Source of the DNA: Boesenbergia rotunda
Lineage: Eukaryota; Streptophyta; Magnoliopsida; Zingiberales; Zingiberaceae
Assembly: GCA_024364735.1 (NCBI GenBank)
Contig: JAGFNQ010000957.1
Coordinates: 602,945-666,944, forward strand
Direction of reading: 5' to 3'
Length of the DNA: 64,000 bases
Made by a program: the position numbers and the translations under genes. Positions 11,033 through 23,358 of the stretch are shown here, piece after piece. Below the pieces are notes generated by a model. It was not told the origin of the DNA, searched no databases, and saw only the letters and a list, made by a program, of their open reading frames with translations. Every line of letters begins with the position of its first letter. Position 1 is the first letter of the stretch.

Positions 11033-11434
11033 TTGTAACAAATTCAAATTATTATGAGTTGGTGTTGGGCAATAAATTCAAATTATTATTGTCTGCAAGG
11101 AGTTGATGTTGGGCTTGATATTCTTTGATTTCAGGCCCAACGTGAGCCTGAAATCCTCTTATTTCAGGCTCTCTGCTAACCAAAATCATAATATTCTTTC
11201 CATGGATCGAAAGCAAGGTTCCATATTACTGATTGTATAGAAAACAATTTTTTATTATAGATTACAGATTACTCAACAACATGGATCGAAAGCAAGGTTC
11301 ATTGATATTTGATGGATTGTATACAAAACAATTACAGATTACTGATTAGATACATTATAACTATAAATTTACAATGTCTGTCATAACAATTACAAATGCA
11401 TTGTATCAACAAGAAATAATTACAGATTACCCTT
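11033..11434. other. Subterminal non-coding region of the ULP1 transposon
   Basis: 3' flank of the ULP1 gene. Contains TTCAGGCCCAA / GGCCTGAAATC repeats (about 11120-11175), as at the opposite end (45630-45775), and a partial duplication of GGATCGAAAGCAAGGTTC (about 11204 and 11284). No gene. Confidence 0.6.
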
Positions 11435-11563
11435 TCAGAACTTGTTGGCCATAATTTTATATCCAACCTTAAATCGATAAGGTTTCATTTTGCTTTGGAT
11501 AAAATCAGTAGATCTTTGAAACACTAAACTTTCAGCATAGCGCATCATAAAAAAAGCACAATC
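11435..11563 (-). pseudogene. ULP1 (C48) protease gene, last exon
   Basis: 43 codons ending in TGA (11435-11437). It begins DCAFFMMRYAESLVFQ, the region of the catalytic Cys in ULP1 peptidases, and ends KVGYKIMANKF. It continues the gene whose earlier exons are at 42430-43096, on the far side of the SIRE insertion; orientation and order agree. ULP1-type cysteine proteases cut SUMO or SUMO-like conjugates. In plant MULEs the gene is a passenger of uncertain role. The exact 5' splice boundary is uncertain because no consensus AG lies directly before the exon. Confidence 0.75.
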
Positions 11564-11658
11564 CACCCAAAAAAACCAATATTTAAATTGTGGTTAGCAT
11601 ATTACATAAATCATCAAATATTATATTTTTTTGAAGAAAAAAAACATAATCATACGAT

Positions 11659-11663
11659 CTGCA
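11659..11663. repeat. Target-site duplication CTGCA, left copy
   Basis: CTGCA directly precedes the SIRE LTR at 11664 and recurs directly after the right LTR at 42430-42434. Confidence 0.9.
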
Positions 11664-12704
11664 TGTTGGTGACGAGATGGCTAGAGAGGGGGGGTGAATA
11701 TAGCCAACACTTTCTCTTCGAGAACTTAGCAAGTTTTCTGCACTTAGCTTATCAGTAGCACAGCGGAAGAAGCAAAGGAAAAACAAAACAGTGCAGTAAA
11801 CTAAAAACAAAGATGAAAGCTAACAACCACAGCTACCAAGATCGCTAACAAGAGGGTTTACAAGGTTCGGGGATAACTTGCACCTACTCCTTGGCGTGCC
11901 CTTAAGGTGGGCGATCCCTTGATCGTCGGTAGATCAAGCCCCGGTGATCACCGGATATAAAGCAACCTCCTTCTCGGTGGAGAAACCTCTCCACAGCGTT
12001 TCAATCAGATAAATGTTTAAGCTCAATGAAACAACAAGAAAGATCTTACTCAAACACCCAGAAAAGAGAAGAACGCAGCAAGCTTCCCTGAGCTCCACCC
12101 AGTGGCGATCTCACGCAAGAACCCTTCTTCGTGTCTTCCCACTGTCGGACTCCAAGCCTCTCGTTCTCTCCTTCAAGTGCTCGAGTAATGGATGATTGTT
12201 TCTCGATAGCTTGCTTAGAATGATGGAAACTTCAAGAACACAGCAAGCTTGATGTGGAGAACTCAAGGCACAGGAACTCAAGAACACAAGTTGTAAGCTT
12301 TCGAATTCTTCTCTGCTTCCACCAAGCTGTCTCCCGTTCCTTTTTGTTTCTCCACCAAGCATCAAGTGACCTCATCTCCAGCAGCCTCCAGCTGCCTCAC
12401 TGCCAACGCCAGCTACACTGAACCCTTACTGAACTTCCTGAGCTCCCTCAGCCAAGCTTCAGTTAGCGGCTTCAGTCCTCAGCTCCAAGCGTTGCAACCT
12501 GAGTGGAGAAATGGACAAACCTGCTTCAAGGAAAGCCTCCATTGACTTCTCCTTGAGTGTTTGAATCCTCCCCTGTCACCTGCAGCTTAATCAGACTGTT
12601 AGAGCAGTATATCACACAGTAAATCAAGTATCAGAGGCAAACATCAGCAAATCGGATACGGTCAAACGCGATGAGAGCGTCTGACAGTGCAATTTGAATT
12701 AAAG

Positions 12705-13372
12705 TGATCGGTCACCCGACCGATCAAAGCAACTCCTGATCGGTCACCAGAGCGATCAGGCTAGGTCCAGACTGATCAGGCTCCGTCCTGATCGGTCCCC
12801 AACGCTCAATCAGAAATCGTGATTTCTTTGTGACTTCTCCTAGATCGATCACCGGACCGATCCCAGGTTGTGGATCGATCACCCGAACGATCCACCCCTT
12901 TCTTGGGCGATTTCTGAGCTTCGCAGTCCAGACCTCCTGATCGGTCATCAGACCGATTAGGTATCCTCCTGATCGGTCACCAGACCGATCAGATCATGAC
13001 CAGACCGATCAGGCTAGAGCCTGATCGATCATAGTGAGGAACCTGCGATATTGGATCGTTCTCCGGAACGATCTGCACAGTGACCCTGATCGGTCTTCGG
13101 ACCGATCAGGTTCAGATCAGCAAGAGAACTCAACCTCAACTGTTCGCTCCCTGATCAATCACCCGACCGATCATGAGCCAAGCAGTAGGTGAAACACACA
13201 CTCTCTGATCGGTCACCGGATCGATCAAGAGCAGTACAGTAGGTTCCCAACCTCACTGTATGCTCCCTGATCGGTCACCAGACCGATCAGTCGTTGCTGG
13301 ATCGGTCACCAGACCGATCCACAATAGGGCAGCGTGCCAGCTTCCCTGACCGATCACCAGACCGATCCAGGG
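12705..13372. repeat. Array of GATCGGTC/GACCGATC hairpins in the SIRE 3' LTR
   Basis: About 15 short inverted repeats of the form CTGATCGGTC-ACCA-GACCGATCAG, with loops of 2-5 bases and unique spacers of 10-60 bases. Arms vary slightly (GATCGATC, GATCGTTC). The matching array in the other LTR is at 41205-41903. Confidence 0.9.
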
Positions 13373-13384
13373 ACGTAAACTTAG

Positions 13385-13765
13385 CCATCCAAGCAAAGTT
13401 CTCTTCCACCTTAGCCCTCCAAGCCAAGGATTTTTCACCTAACCCTCCAAGTTAGGACTTTTCACCTAGCCCTCCAAGCTAGGACTTTTCACCTAGCCCT
13501 CCAAGCTAGGACTTTTCACCCAACTCTTCCAAATTAGGACTTTCCAAACCTAGCCCTCCAAGCTAGGACCTGACCCTCCAAGCCAGGACTTTTTCACCTA
13601 ATTCTCCATGATGGGAATTTGCACCTAACCCTCTATGTTAGGACTTTTCACCTAGCCCTCCAAGCTAGGACTTTTCACCTAGCCCTCCAAGCTAGGACTT
13701 TTCACCCAACCTTTCCGAATTAGGACTTTTCCAACACCTAGCCCTCCAGACTAGGATTTTTCATA
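13385..13765. repeat. 27-bp tandem array in the SIRE 3' LTR
   Basis: About 14 units of CTAGCCCTCCAAGCTAGGAC with a CTTTTCAC spacer. Each unit contains a small inverted repeat (CTAG...CTAG). The counterpart is at 41910-42325. Confidence 0.9.
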
Positions 13766-13871
13766 CCATGCCTGATCCCCGATCAGGACTTAATCATAAT
13801 CAATAATCATCCACCTAAACTTAAATTGGTGTCAACACCAAAACAACAATCAGGGCCAGACTGCATCAATA

Positions 13872-14241
13872 ATCTCCCCCTTTTTGTTGTTTGACAACCC
13901 GATCTAAGTTTAGGGATCTCAATCAATATTTTTCAACTTTAGAATCATAGGGGAATCTAGATCCTCCCCCTATAACATGATCATCCTAAACTTAACCAAT
14001 CCACACTCTCCCCCTTTGTTGAACACCGAAAAGGGGCTAGAAGGGCTGTTAAGATTAAAACAAACTCCCCCTCAACCCTAGGGGTATCCCAAATCAACAA
14101 AGATGTGATAGGTTGTTGGATAACCATACGAACACATGTGAAAAAGATGGAGCAAGATATAGCAATCACATGCATCATATGAACACGAATTATTAACTCG
14201 CAAAGCATGCCATAACATGTATATGTATCAGGTAGACATGG
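13872..14241 (-). other. SIRE internal end with polypurine tract
   Basis: The reverse strand reads AAAAAGGGGGAGAT directly before the 3' LTR: the polypurine tract. The rest is non-coding internal sequence, cut at 14241 by the next insertion. Confidence 0.75.
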
Positions 14242-17200
14242 TGTCACGCCCCGAGACCCAGGAGCCGCTGTTCCAATATAAAATCGGACAGAATCTCCCC
14301 TGTCCGGCGGACAATTTACACATACACACCACAATATAACAATACCACGCAGTTGTATTTGGCCTCAGGCCTCAAAATATATATAGACACGACACAAATG
14401 CACAAGACAACTAAGTAAATCATACCTGACTGCGGACCGGTCCGACTTACGACGAAACAACCAATACAAAAAACCCCTTAGGGCACACGACAACGCTCCC
14501 AAGACATATACAAGTCCAATAAGTAAATATACAAGTAGACACTACTAAGTACAAAACGAAACTATGCCGTCGCGATGGGTAGGGACTGGCTGCTGGGCTC
14601 TTTTGGCGACTCCAAGTATCTTAACCTGAAATAAAAACATATGGCAACGGGGTGAGTCCATAACTCAGCGAATACCCAGCAGATATGCATAGTATGTTAT
14701 AATAACAATAAGCATCTACGTTAATACAGTCTCATATCAACAATATGGAAAAACTAGTACTGGAAATACTGAGGTAGATACATACCAGAATCCAGCTAAC
14801 CTGAAAAGAGGATAATCAGTACCAAGGGAATATCATTAGACATATAATCTCAAATAACAAGTCTCCAGTATATGCGATGTCAAACAAGTGCAGCAAATAA
14901 GTGCAGCAAACAATGCACGATGCAAAGTATGCACATGGTGCAATGACATGTGTCACCCCTGACACCAGACAGATCATCGTACACCTGTCATAGGGACGTC
15001 TGAACGGGTAGGGCTCTGACAACTGTACACCCTGCCATCACTGCTCCTGAGTGACCGGGTGGACAGGATGCTGGCGAGGGACCACCCCTCTACCCCAAGT
15101 AATGGGGGAGCTCCGCTCTCATCTCCTCGTGGCTCAGTACGAGAAGGGACCCCTGCTTGCTACCACGCCCGCGCTCACCCTCCTCATAGTGGTCGAACGG
15201 AGCAATACAGAGCAAATGCACACATCTACGATATCCACTAACCCATGAGTGGCCGTGTGTGCATGTCATGTACCGGTAGACGATTAGGCTCAACCACAAG
15301 GGAGTCGCTGATCGCCGGCATGCAACAGTGCAAGGATGGTGTATGATAGATACACATACATAATAACTCAGGGATAACTAACAAGTATCCAGGACAGTCA
15401 TAATAACTCAGGGATAACTAACAAGTATCCAGAACAGGCATAATTACTCAGGGATAACTAACATGTATCCAGAACAGGCATAATAACTCAGGGATAACTA
15501 ACATGTATCCAGAACATGCATAATAACTCAGGGATAACTAACAAGTGTCCAGGACATGCATAATAACTCAGGAATAACTAACAAGTATCCAGAACATGCA
15601 TAATAACTCAGGGATAACTAACAAGTATCCAGGACATGCATAATAACTCAGGGATAACTAACAAGTATCCAGGACATGCATAATAACTCAGGGATAACTA
15701 ACAAGTATCCAGGACAGGCATAATAAACCAGGCTAGCGTATAATCTTACTGCCATCTATAACCAACCATGCATAGCAATATGACAATATCTAAAAGATAA
15801 GTCAAAGGGTACCCGCCTCAAACGAGATGCTCGTATCAGAAAAGAACCTCCTATCTGGTAATCTGCAACGATATATCCGATCAATGCCCTGTATCAAAGG
15901 CATAATGTTTAGCTACAATAATATAAAATTTATAGCTAAACGAGTTACCTCAATTAATTAGGATCGTCCTAATTATCCTATTTCATTTAATTAATCCCAA
16001 TTAAATAATTAACCCTTACTAATTCCAAATTACCCTGATTCCTACAAGGTATCACACGGCTAGGATTATTACAAGTCATAGTGAGACCCAATTCCTAATT
16101 CAATCCATCATCAATTCCTTCAATGATCAGATAAACCAAACCGGATAACTTCGGTACAGAATTGATCCAAGAATACAGATCTGAAATAGCAAAACCAAAT
16201 TTAGAGTAGCAAGCTACCGATCCCAAAACAATCCCAGTCTCAACCACAATAGAGCTTACCTGTGATGACACTGCTTTGATCCAAGAACTACAATCATCCA
16301 ACAACAAGCTCGTCCATGCACAGCAAATCAAAAGCACAACCCTTACCTCTGATCTAAAACAAACCACAATAGTTTCATCTAAGCTTAGCCCACCAATTAG
16401 TTCCAAAACAGATCAGGAACAAATCAATCCACAACCAATTCCAAGATGAATTACCCATAACAACAGATTGAATCAGCATTCTCAATACAAACAGAAACCC
16501 TTTTTGAACAGCTCAAGAACAAAACCCATAACACAGATCATCAAAACCAATTCAAACACATTACCTCTAATTCAGCTCCAACTGCCACTCTTCACAGCAA
16601 GCGGAAAACAGCTCCACCAAGCAGTGAAGCTCGCGTGACCACTGCCAATCCAAACACAACCAATTCGCTCAGCAACTCCAGAACTAACCCACGGCAACAT
16701 CGACTCCTCCTGTGAACCCTAGATCTGTTCCAAGGGGGTTGAAATCCCAATCTCAGCTGGAGAGGGTCATAGCGATTCCTAATCAAAGCAACAATGAAAT
16801 CAAAACACCATATCGAAATCAATCCCGGGAGACGAGTCAAGACTTGACGGATTCGGGCTTACCTCCATGGTGGCCGGAGGTCGTAGCTTCGTTGGCTAAC
16901 TCCGGCGACGACCCCTCACTGGGAGTTTCTCGTAGGAGGCAACAGAATCCGCGGTTCACCCCGCGGTCTCTCCTCCCGATTCCAACTGTATGCCCTCGAT
17001 CCGATGAGTAGACGGGGCGGAGTAGATGCATAGTGATGGCATCGTCGGCCTCGCGTGGAGGAGAGAGCTTGTCGTCGGCCGCTCGCTGAGGGAAACGACG
17101 TCGACGTCGTCGAGCGAGGAGAAAGGGTCGGCGCAATGGTTTGCTAGGGCACGCGCAGGGAATGAGATGGAGGAGAAGGGAGAAAGGAGAGATCGGGTTG

Positions 17201-17271
17201 TGGGCGTCGGCTAGGGCACGCGGGGAGAACAAATGGTTTTGGCCGATTAAAACCTAGGTCAAACTTTAATG

Positions 17272-17307
<36 letters not shown>

Positions 17308-17471
17308 CTTCTCCTCCAATAAATTAAACAACCTAATTATATTGTTTTATTTATCCGATTTATCCTCGTAATTTCCACCAAGGGTTCAGAAAAATGTCTG
17401 AGAGATTTTACATCGTATTCTACAAGATTATTTCTTGATTTAAATTTTAGAATTACTTGCCGTATTTTACA
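14242..17471 (-). repeat. 3' LTR of the LARD-like element
   Basis: Runs from TGTCACGCCCCGAG to CGTATTTTACA. Matches 19793-23012. The differences noticed are one base (17134 C, 22685 T) and a longer TA microsatellite (about 17274-17303). Contains a 40-bp tandem array. Small open frames in it recur identically in the other LTR and have no protein features. Confidence 0.93.
15361..15725. repeat. 40-bp tandem array in the LARD-like 3' LTR
   Basis: Nine units starting TAATAACTCAGGGATAACTA at exact 40-base steps (15361, 15401, ... 15681), with a degenerate tenth at 15721. Copied at 20912-21276. Confidence 0.95.
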
Positions 17472-19690
17472 TTCTCCCCCACTAATAAAAATTTGGTCCC
17501 CAAATTTTCTCATTCTTCATACGGCACACACTAGCATCAAAATATGTCTGTATTCATCATGAGTAATCACTTCGGATGATACCCTAAGGTTACACTGTTA
17601 CGAAGCACTGGAGATATCAATCCAAAGGTTATCATCCAATAACCAGATACAACCGAACAACCATTCAGTCACCACAATTGTCCAGGTCACTCAATCCTAA
17701 GATCACTGACCCCAAGTCTATACTCCGATGCTTAAATATAAAATGTCAAATTCAGGTGTAGCACCCGAGTATCCCCAAGTCAATAGCATCCTCCCAAACA
17801 TCACAAGTCATATCTACGTATATATATATACTCTAATAGACCAATAGAGAATCACATATAATTTAAAGATTGGTCCAATATGTCGTACCATATGCTGCTA
17901 TCAATAACAGACTTCCTAAACAATCAACCACCAAAGGATCATTTATCCACGCAATGATTCATCACAAAGCTACAATCCGGTAGGTCCATGTCCACTAATA
18001 GAATCCTCAAAATACAGCATATCATAGAGATTCGTCCATCTCAATCCACCTCTCAACACCAACGGAAAAGTCCATGGTGATATCAACCTTATCATCCGGT
18101 GAACTAACAGGTCCACGATGAGAGTATAACAATCGAAAACCAGTGGACGTCTTTGACTTCCTAATTAATGTCTAATATCTCAACGGAAGGTAAGGATACA
18201 ACTATCTCCACAACCTCCGTACCTTAGCGGGTCGTACAACCCGATACTCCATCGAGATTATCCAATCATATACACTCAATCTATGAGTCAAGATACCTCA
18301 TAGAATCGTGTAACAACGAGCGAATCGACCAACCATCGCCTCGTAACCCAGTATTCTCCGATTCCTCCATTCAAGGTTCAGAAACCTCTGAGTTCCCACT
18401 CCATAACATAGAGACATGTTATATCTCAAGAGTATCTCAACATTATTTGTTCCCTGGAAGTCATCCTCGACATCTTCCACCTGAAGGTGGTCTAGCCTCA
18501 TAAGTGATCCGCCCCAACGCAAATCATAAGTACAAAGGTAGCTCCTTGGTTATCCAAACCAAGTACACGCAATAACCCATAAGTGTCTAGCAACTTAGCT
18601 CCACACTTTTCCGTATCGGCTCAAGTCACCTATCAAACTGTACCGTCTAGGTCATCAACTAGGTACAGATGATTCATGGTCAAGGTCCTCATGGAATAGG
18701 ATGTATCACTCATCTAGTATATGGCTCATATTATCCTTCTGCACCAATATAGGTTATGTACCCTAAACATGTCTTCCAAGTCACCTAACCAGGCATAAAC
18801 GACCAAAAGGTCTAAAAATCCTTGAGCTAGGGTATGTCAATCCTATACTGATCGAGCCAACTATGGCAAGCAACCCTAGTTCTCTCCCAGCTAATAATAG
18901 CTAGTACAAGTGCTCTGAATAATTAGTTCAGGAAAAACCCAAAATCCTTAACTTCCAATAAGGTTGTCGACATATTCGACCTTAGCTGTCCGATTCAACA
19001 ATCGGGGCTACTAGAGAATTAACATTCTCTGCTCCAAGATCTCATCCGCAACATGTTACTATTCGCTCACATGAACGATCATGAATAAAAATAGATTGAC
19101 AACATGTCAATCCAATTAAAACCAAATCCACGAACATCTATCCATCAAGTATGTATATAAGATCCCACCAAGCTGGGATAGTCTAACCAAGTTACTAGAT
19201 GGGTATAAGAATAATAACACGATCCAATAACCATACCCAAATACAAGGATAGTAACATAATTCAATAACATGGGAGAATTCCTAACCATACCCTAATATG
19301 CAGGAATGGTAGCATGATCCAATAACATGTGAGAATTTCTAAATCATACCTAAATATACAGGTATAGTAACATGATCCAGTAACATGAGAGAACCACTAA
19401 CCATACCTAAATAGACAAGAGTGGTAATATGATCCAATAACATGTGAGAATTTCTAAATCATACCTAAATATACAGGTATAGTAACATGATCCAGTAACA
19501 TAAGAGAATTCCTAATCATACCAAACTAGGGTAAGGGATAAAAAAGATTAGGAGAAATACCTGTCGCCTGAAGAAGTCCCATCGCCAAGTCCCAAACAAC
19601 CACATCGATAAAACTACTCCAACCAAATCCGAAAAGACTCGTAAAACCATTAGACACCGTAATTCCACAAGTCCCGAAGGTATCCGAAAA

Positions 19691-19717
19691 CCTGAGCTCT
19701 GATACCAAAATAAATTG
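19691..19717 (-). repeat. Duplicated primer-binding-site block
   Basis: These 27 bases recur exactly at 19768-19794. The block contains the PBS, so the element has a second, internal PBS-like copy about 77 bp inside the functional one. Confidence 0.85.
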
Positions 19718-19770
19718 GTATCAGATAGACATCGAAAAAATCCGTAAATACCCGAGGTATCTCGCAACCT

Positions 19771-19784
19771 GAGCTCTGATACCA
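19771..19784 (-). other. Primer-binding site of the LARD-like element (tRNA-iMet)
   Basis: The minus strand reads TGGTATCAGAGCTC, complementary to the 3' end of plant initiator tRNA-Met. It is eight bases from the LTR end at 19793. Confidence 0.85.
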
Positions 19785-19792
19785 AAATAAAT

Positions 19793-22700
19793 TGTCACGC
19801 CCCGAGACCCAGGAGCCGCTGTTCCAATATAAAATCGGACAGAATCTCCCCTGTCCGGCGGACAATTTACACATACACACCACAATATAACAATACCACG
19901 CAGTTGTATTTGGCCTCAGGCCTCAAAATATATATAGACACGACACAAATGCACAAGACAACTAAGTAAATCATACCTGACTGCGGACCGGTCCGACTTA
20001 CGACGAAACAACCAATACAAAAAACCCCTTAGGGCACACGACAACGCTCCCAAGACATATACAAGTCCAATAAGTAAATATACAAGTAGACACTACTAAG
20101 TACAAAACGAAACTATGCCGTCGCGATGGGTAGGGACTGGCTGCTGGGCTCTTTTGGCGACTCCAAGTATCTTAACCTGAAATAAAAACATATGGCAACG
20201 GGGTGAGTCCATAACTCAGCGAATACCCAGCAGATATGCATAGTATGTTATAATAACAATAAGCATCTACGTTAATACAGTCTCATATCAACAATATGGA
20301 AAAACTAGTACTGGAAATACTGAGGTAGATACATACCAGAATCCAGCTAACCTGAAAAGAGGATAATCAGTACCAAGGGAATATCATTAGACATATAATC
20401 TCAAATAACAAGTCTCCAGTATATGCGATGTCAAACAAGTGCAGCAAATAAGTGCAGCAAACAATGCACGATGCAAAGTATGCACATGGTGCAATGACAT
20501 GTGTCACCCCTGACACCAGACAGATCATCGTACACCTGTCATAGGGACGTCTGAACGGGTAGGGCTCTGACAACTGTACACCCTGCCATCACTGCTCCTG
20601 AGTGACCGGGTGGACAGGATGCTGGCGAGGGACCACCCCTCTACCCCAAGTAATGGGGGAGCTCCGCTCTCATCTCCTCGTGGCTCAGTACGAGAAGGGA
20701 CCCCTGCTTGCTACCACGCCCGCGCTCACCCTCCTCATAGTGGTCGAACGGAGCAATACAGAGCAAATGCACACATCTACGATATCCACTAACCCATGAG
20801 TGGCCGTGTGTGCATGTCATGTACCGGTAGACGATTAGGCTCAACCACAAGGGAGTCGCTGATCGCCGGCATGCAACAGTGCAAGGATGGTGTATGATAG
20901 ATACACATACATAATAACTCAGGGATAACTAACAAGTATCCAGGACAGTCATAATAACTCAGGGATAACTAACAAGTATCCAGAACAGGCATAATTACTC
21001 AGGGATAACTAACATGTATCCAGAACAGGCATAATAACTCAGGGATAACTAACATGTATCCAGAACATGCATAATAACTCAGGGATAACTAACAAGTGTC
21101 CAGGACATGCATAATAACTCAGGAATAACTAACAAGTATCCAGAACATGCATAATAACTCAGGGATAACTAACAAGTATCCAGGACATGCATAATAACTC
21201 AGGGATAACTAACAAGTATCCAGGACATGCATAATAACTCAGGGATAACTAACAAGTATCCAGGACAGGCATAATAAACCAGGCTAGCGTATAATCTTAC
21301 TGCCATCTATAACCAACCATGCATAGCAATATGACAATATCTAAAAGATAAGTCAAAGGGTACCCGCCTCAAACGAGATGCTCGTATCAGAAAAGAACCT
21401 CCTATCTGGTAATCTGCAACGATATATCCGATCAATGCCCTGTATCAAAGGCATAATGTTTAGCTACAATAATATAAAATTTATAGCTAAACGAGTTACC
21501 TCAATTAATTAGGATCGTCCTAATTATCCTATTTCATTTAATTAATCCCAATTAAATAATTAACCCTTACTAATTCCAAATTACCCTGATTCCTACAAGG
21601 TATCACACGGCTAGGATTATTACAAGTCATAGTGAGACCCAATTCCTAATTCAATCCATCATCAATTCCTTCAATGATCAGATAAACCAAACCGGATAAC
21701 TTCGGTACAGAATTGATCCAAGAATACAGATCTGAAATAGCAAAACCAAATTTAGAGTAGCAAGCTACCGATCCCAAAACAATCCCAGTCTCAACCACAA
21801 TAGAGCTTACCTGTGATGACACTGCTTTGATCCAAGAACTACAATCATCCAACAACAAGCTCGTCCATGCACAGCAAATCAAAAGCACAACCCTTACCTC
21901 TGATCTAAAACAAACCACAATAGTTTCATCTAAGCTTAGCCCACCAATTAGTTCCAAAACAGATCAGGAACAAATCAATCCACAACCAATTCCAAGATGA
22001 ATTACCCATAACAACAGATTGAATCAGCATTCTCAATACAAACAGAAACCCTTTTTGAACAGCTCAAGAACAAAACCCATAACACAGATCATCAAAACCA
22101 ATTCAAACACATTACCTCTAATTCAGCTCCAACTGCCACTCTTCACAGCAAGCGGAAAACAGCTCCACCAAGCAGTGAAGCTCGCGTGACCACTGCCAAT
22201 CCAAACACAACCAATTCGCTCAGCAACTCCAGAACTAACCCACGGCAACATCGACTCCTCCTGTGAACCCTAGATCTGTTCCAAGGGGGTTGAAATCCCA
22301 ATCTCAGCTGGAGAGGGTCATAGCGATTCCTAATCAAAGCAACAATGAAATCAAAACACCATATCGAAATCAATCCCGGGAGACGAGTCAAGACTTGACG
22401 GATTCGGGCTTACCTCCATGGTGGCCGGAGGTCGTAGCTTCGTTGGCTAACTCCGGCGACGACCCCTCACTGGGAGTTTCTCGTAGGAGGCAACAGAATC
22501 CGCGGTTCACCCCGCGGTCTCTCCTCCCGATTCCAACTGTATGCCCTCGATCCGATGAGTAGACGGGGCGGAGTAGATGCATAGTGATGGCATCGTCGGC
22601 CTCGCGTGGAGGAGAGAGCTTGTCGTCGGCCGCTCGCTGAGGGAAACGACGTCGACGTCGTCGAGCGAGGAGAAAGGGTCGGCGTAATGGTTTGCTAGGG

Positions 22701-23012
22701 CACGCGCAGGGAATGAGATGGAGGAGAAGGGAGAAAGGAGAGATCGGGTTGTGGGCGTCGGCTAGGGCACGCGGGGAGAACAAATGGTTTTGGCCGATTA
22801 AAACCTAGGTCAAACTTTAATGAAATATATATATATATATATATTAAACTTCTCCTCCAATAAATTAAACAACCTAATTATATTGTTTTATTTATCCGAT
22901 TTATCCTCGTAATTTCCACCAAGGGTTCAGAAAAATGTCTGAGAGATTTTACATCGTATTCTACAAGATTATTTCTTGATTTAAATTTTAGAATTACTTG
23001 CCGTATTTTACA
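19793..23012 (-). repeat. 5' LTR of the LARD-like element
   Basis: Direct repeat of 14242-17471 with a shorter TA run (about 22825-22845). Includes the second 40-bp array (20912-21276). Confidence 0.93.
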
Positions 23013-23017
23013 CATGG

Positions 23018-23358
23018 CATTACAAGCATGAGCATGGCAGTGTAGCAAACATGTATCATAGTCATATAAACAGCATGGCATCAACAATAGGCATATTATC
23101 ATGAGAGAAAAACATAATCATGGCAATATAGCACAATTTCACATAGTAGACATCATAGCATCATCAAGTAGAATAAAACATGCATCAGCATCATAAAGAG
23201 TAGGTCATAAAATACCCTAAGACATAACACGATGCAAGTCACAGGCATCGAAATCCAGAGACGTGTGGCACAAAGCCACACTAAGCAAGTCAAGGGCATA
23301 CAGCCCAAAAGTCAAACATGTCAAGTACATCATGAAAAGAGACAATAAACATCCAAGC
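23018..23358 (-). other. SIRE internal sequence downstream of the two-exon gene
   Basis: 3' flank of the gene at 23359-25007. Rich in short ATGCC/CATGGCA-like repeats. No ORF supported. 23013-23017 is the right TSD of the LARD-like element. Confidence 0.5.

Larger units (their letters stand above)
11664..13871 (-). repeat. 3' LTR of the SIRE element (2208 bp)
   Basis: TGTTGGTGACGAG at the left end and GCATCAATA at the right end (ACA changed to ATA). Aligns with 40150-42429. Holds a hairpin array (12705-13372) and a 27-bp tandem array (13385-13765). The two LTRs differ by scattered substitutions and short indels, so this insertion is older than those nested in it. Confidence 0.93.
17472..19792 (-). 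other. Non-coding internal region of the LARD-like element
   Basis: On the minus strand it begins at the PBS (19771-19784) and ends in a purine-rich tract TAGTGGGGGAGAAT next to the LTR at 17471. No frame has retroviral motifs. Repeats of about 57 bp containing CATACCTAAATATACAGGTA lie at 19325-19500. Confidence 0.85.
14242..23012 (-). mobile_element. Large coding-free LTR retroelement (LARD-like), recent insertion
   Basis: Two direct repeats of 3230 and 3220 bp bound a 2.3-kb internal region. Flanked by the TSD CATGG (14237-14241 and 23013-23017). PBS and polypurine tract give minus orientation. No ORF resembles Gag or Pol, so it would need enzymes from another element. The TG..CA ends, initiator-tRNA PBS and the GGGGACC...GTGGGGGAG end resemble gypsy elements; that origin is inference. 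The LTRs are nearly identical, so insertion was recent. Confidence 0.92.

Noticed and set aside
12705..13438. Frames rich in DRSG repeats
   Set aside because: Translation of the GATCGGTC hairpins; no independent coding support.
15361..15725. Regular 40-bp repeats resembling a CRISPR array
   Set aside because: Units are contiguous with no variable spacers, lie in both LTRs of a plant retroelement, and have no associated genes.
16592..17232. Possible protein genes of 82-131 codons
   Set aside because: They lie in the LTR of the coding-free element, overlap on both strands and have no domain features.
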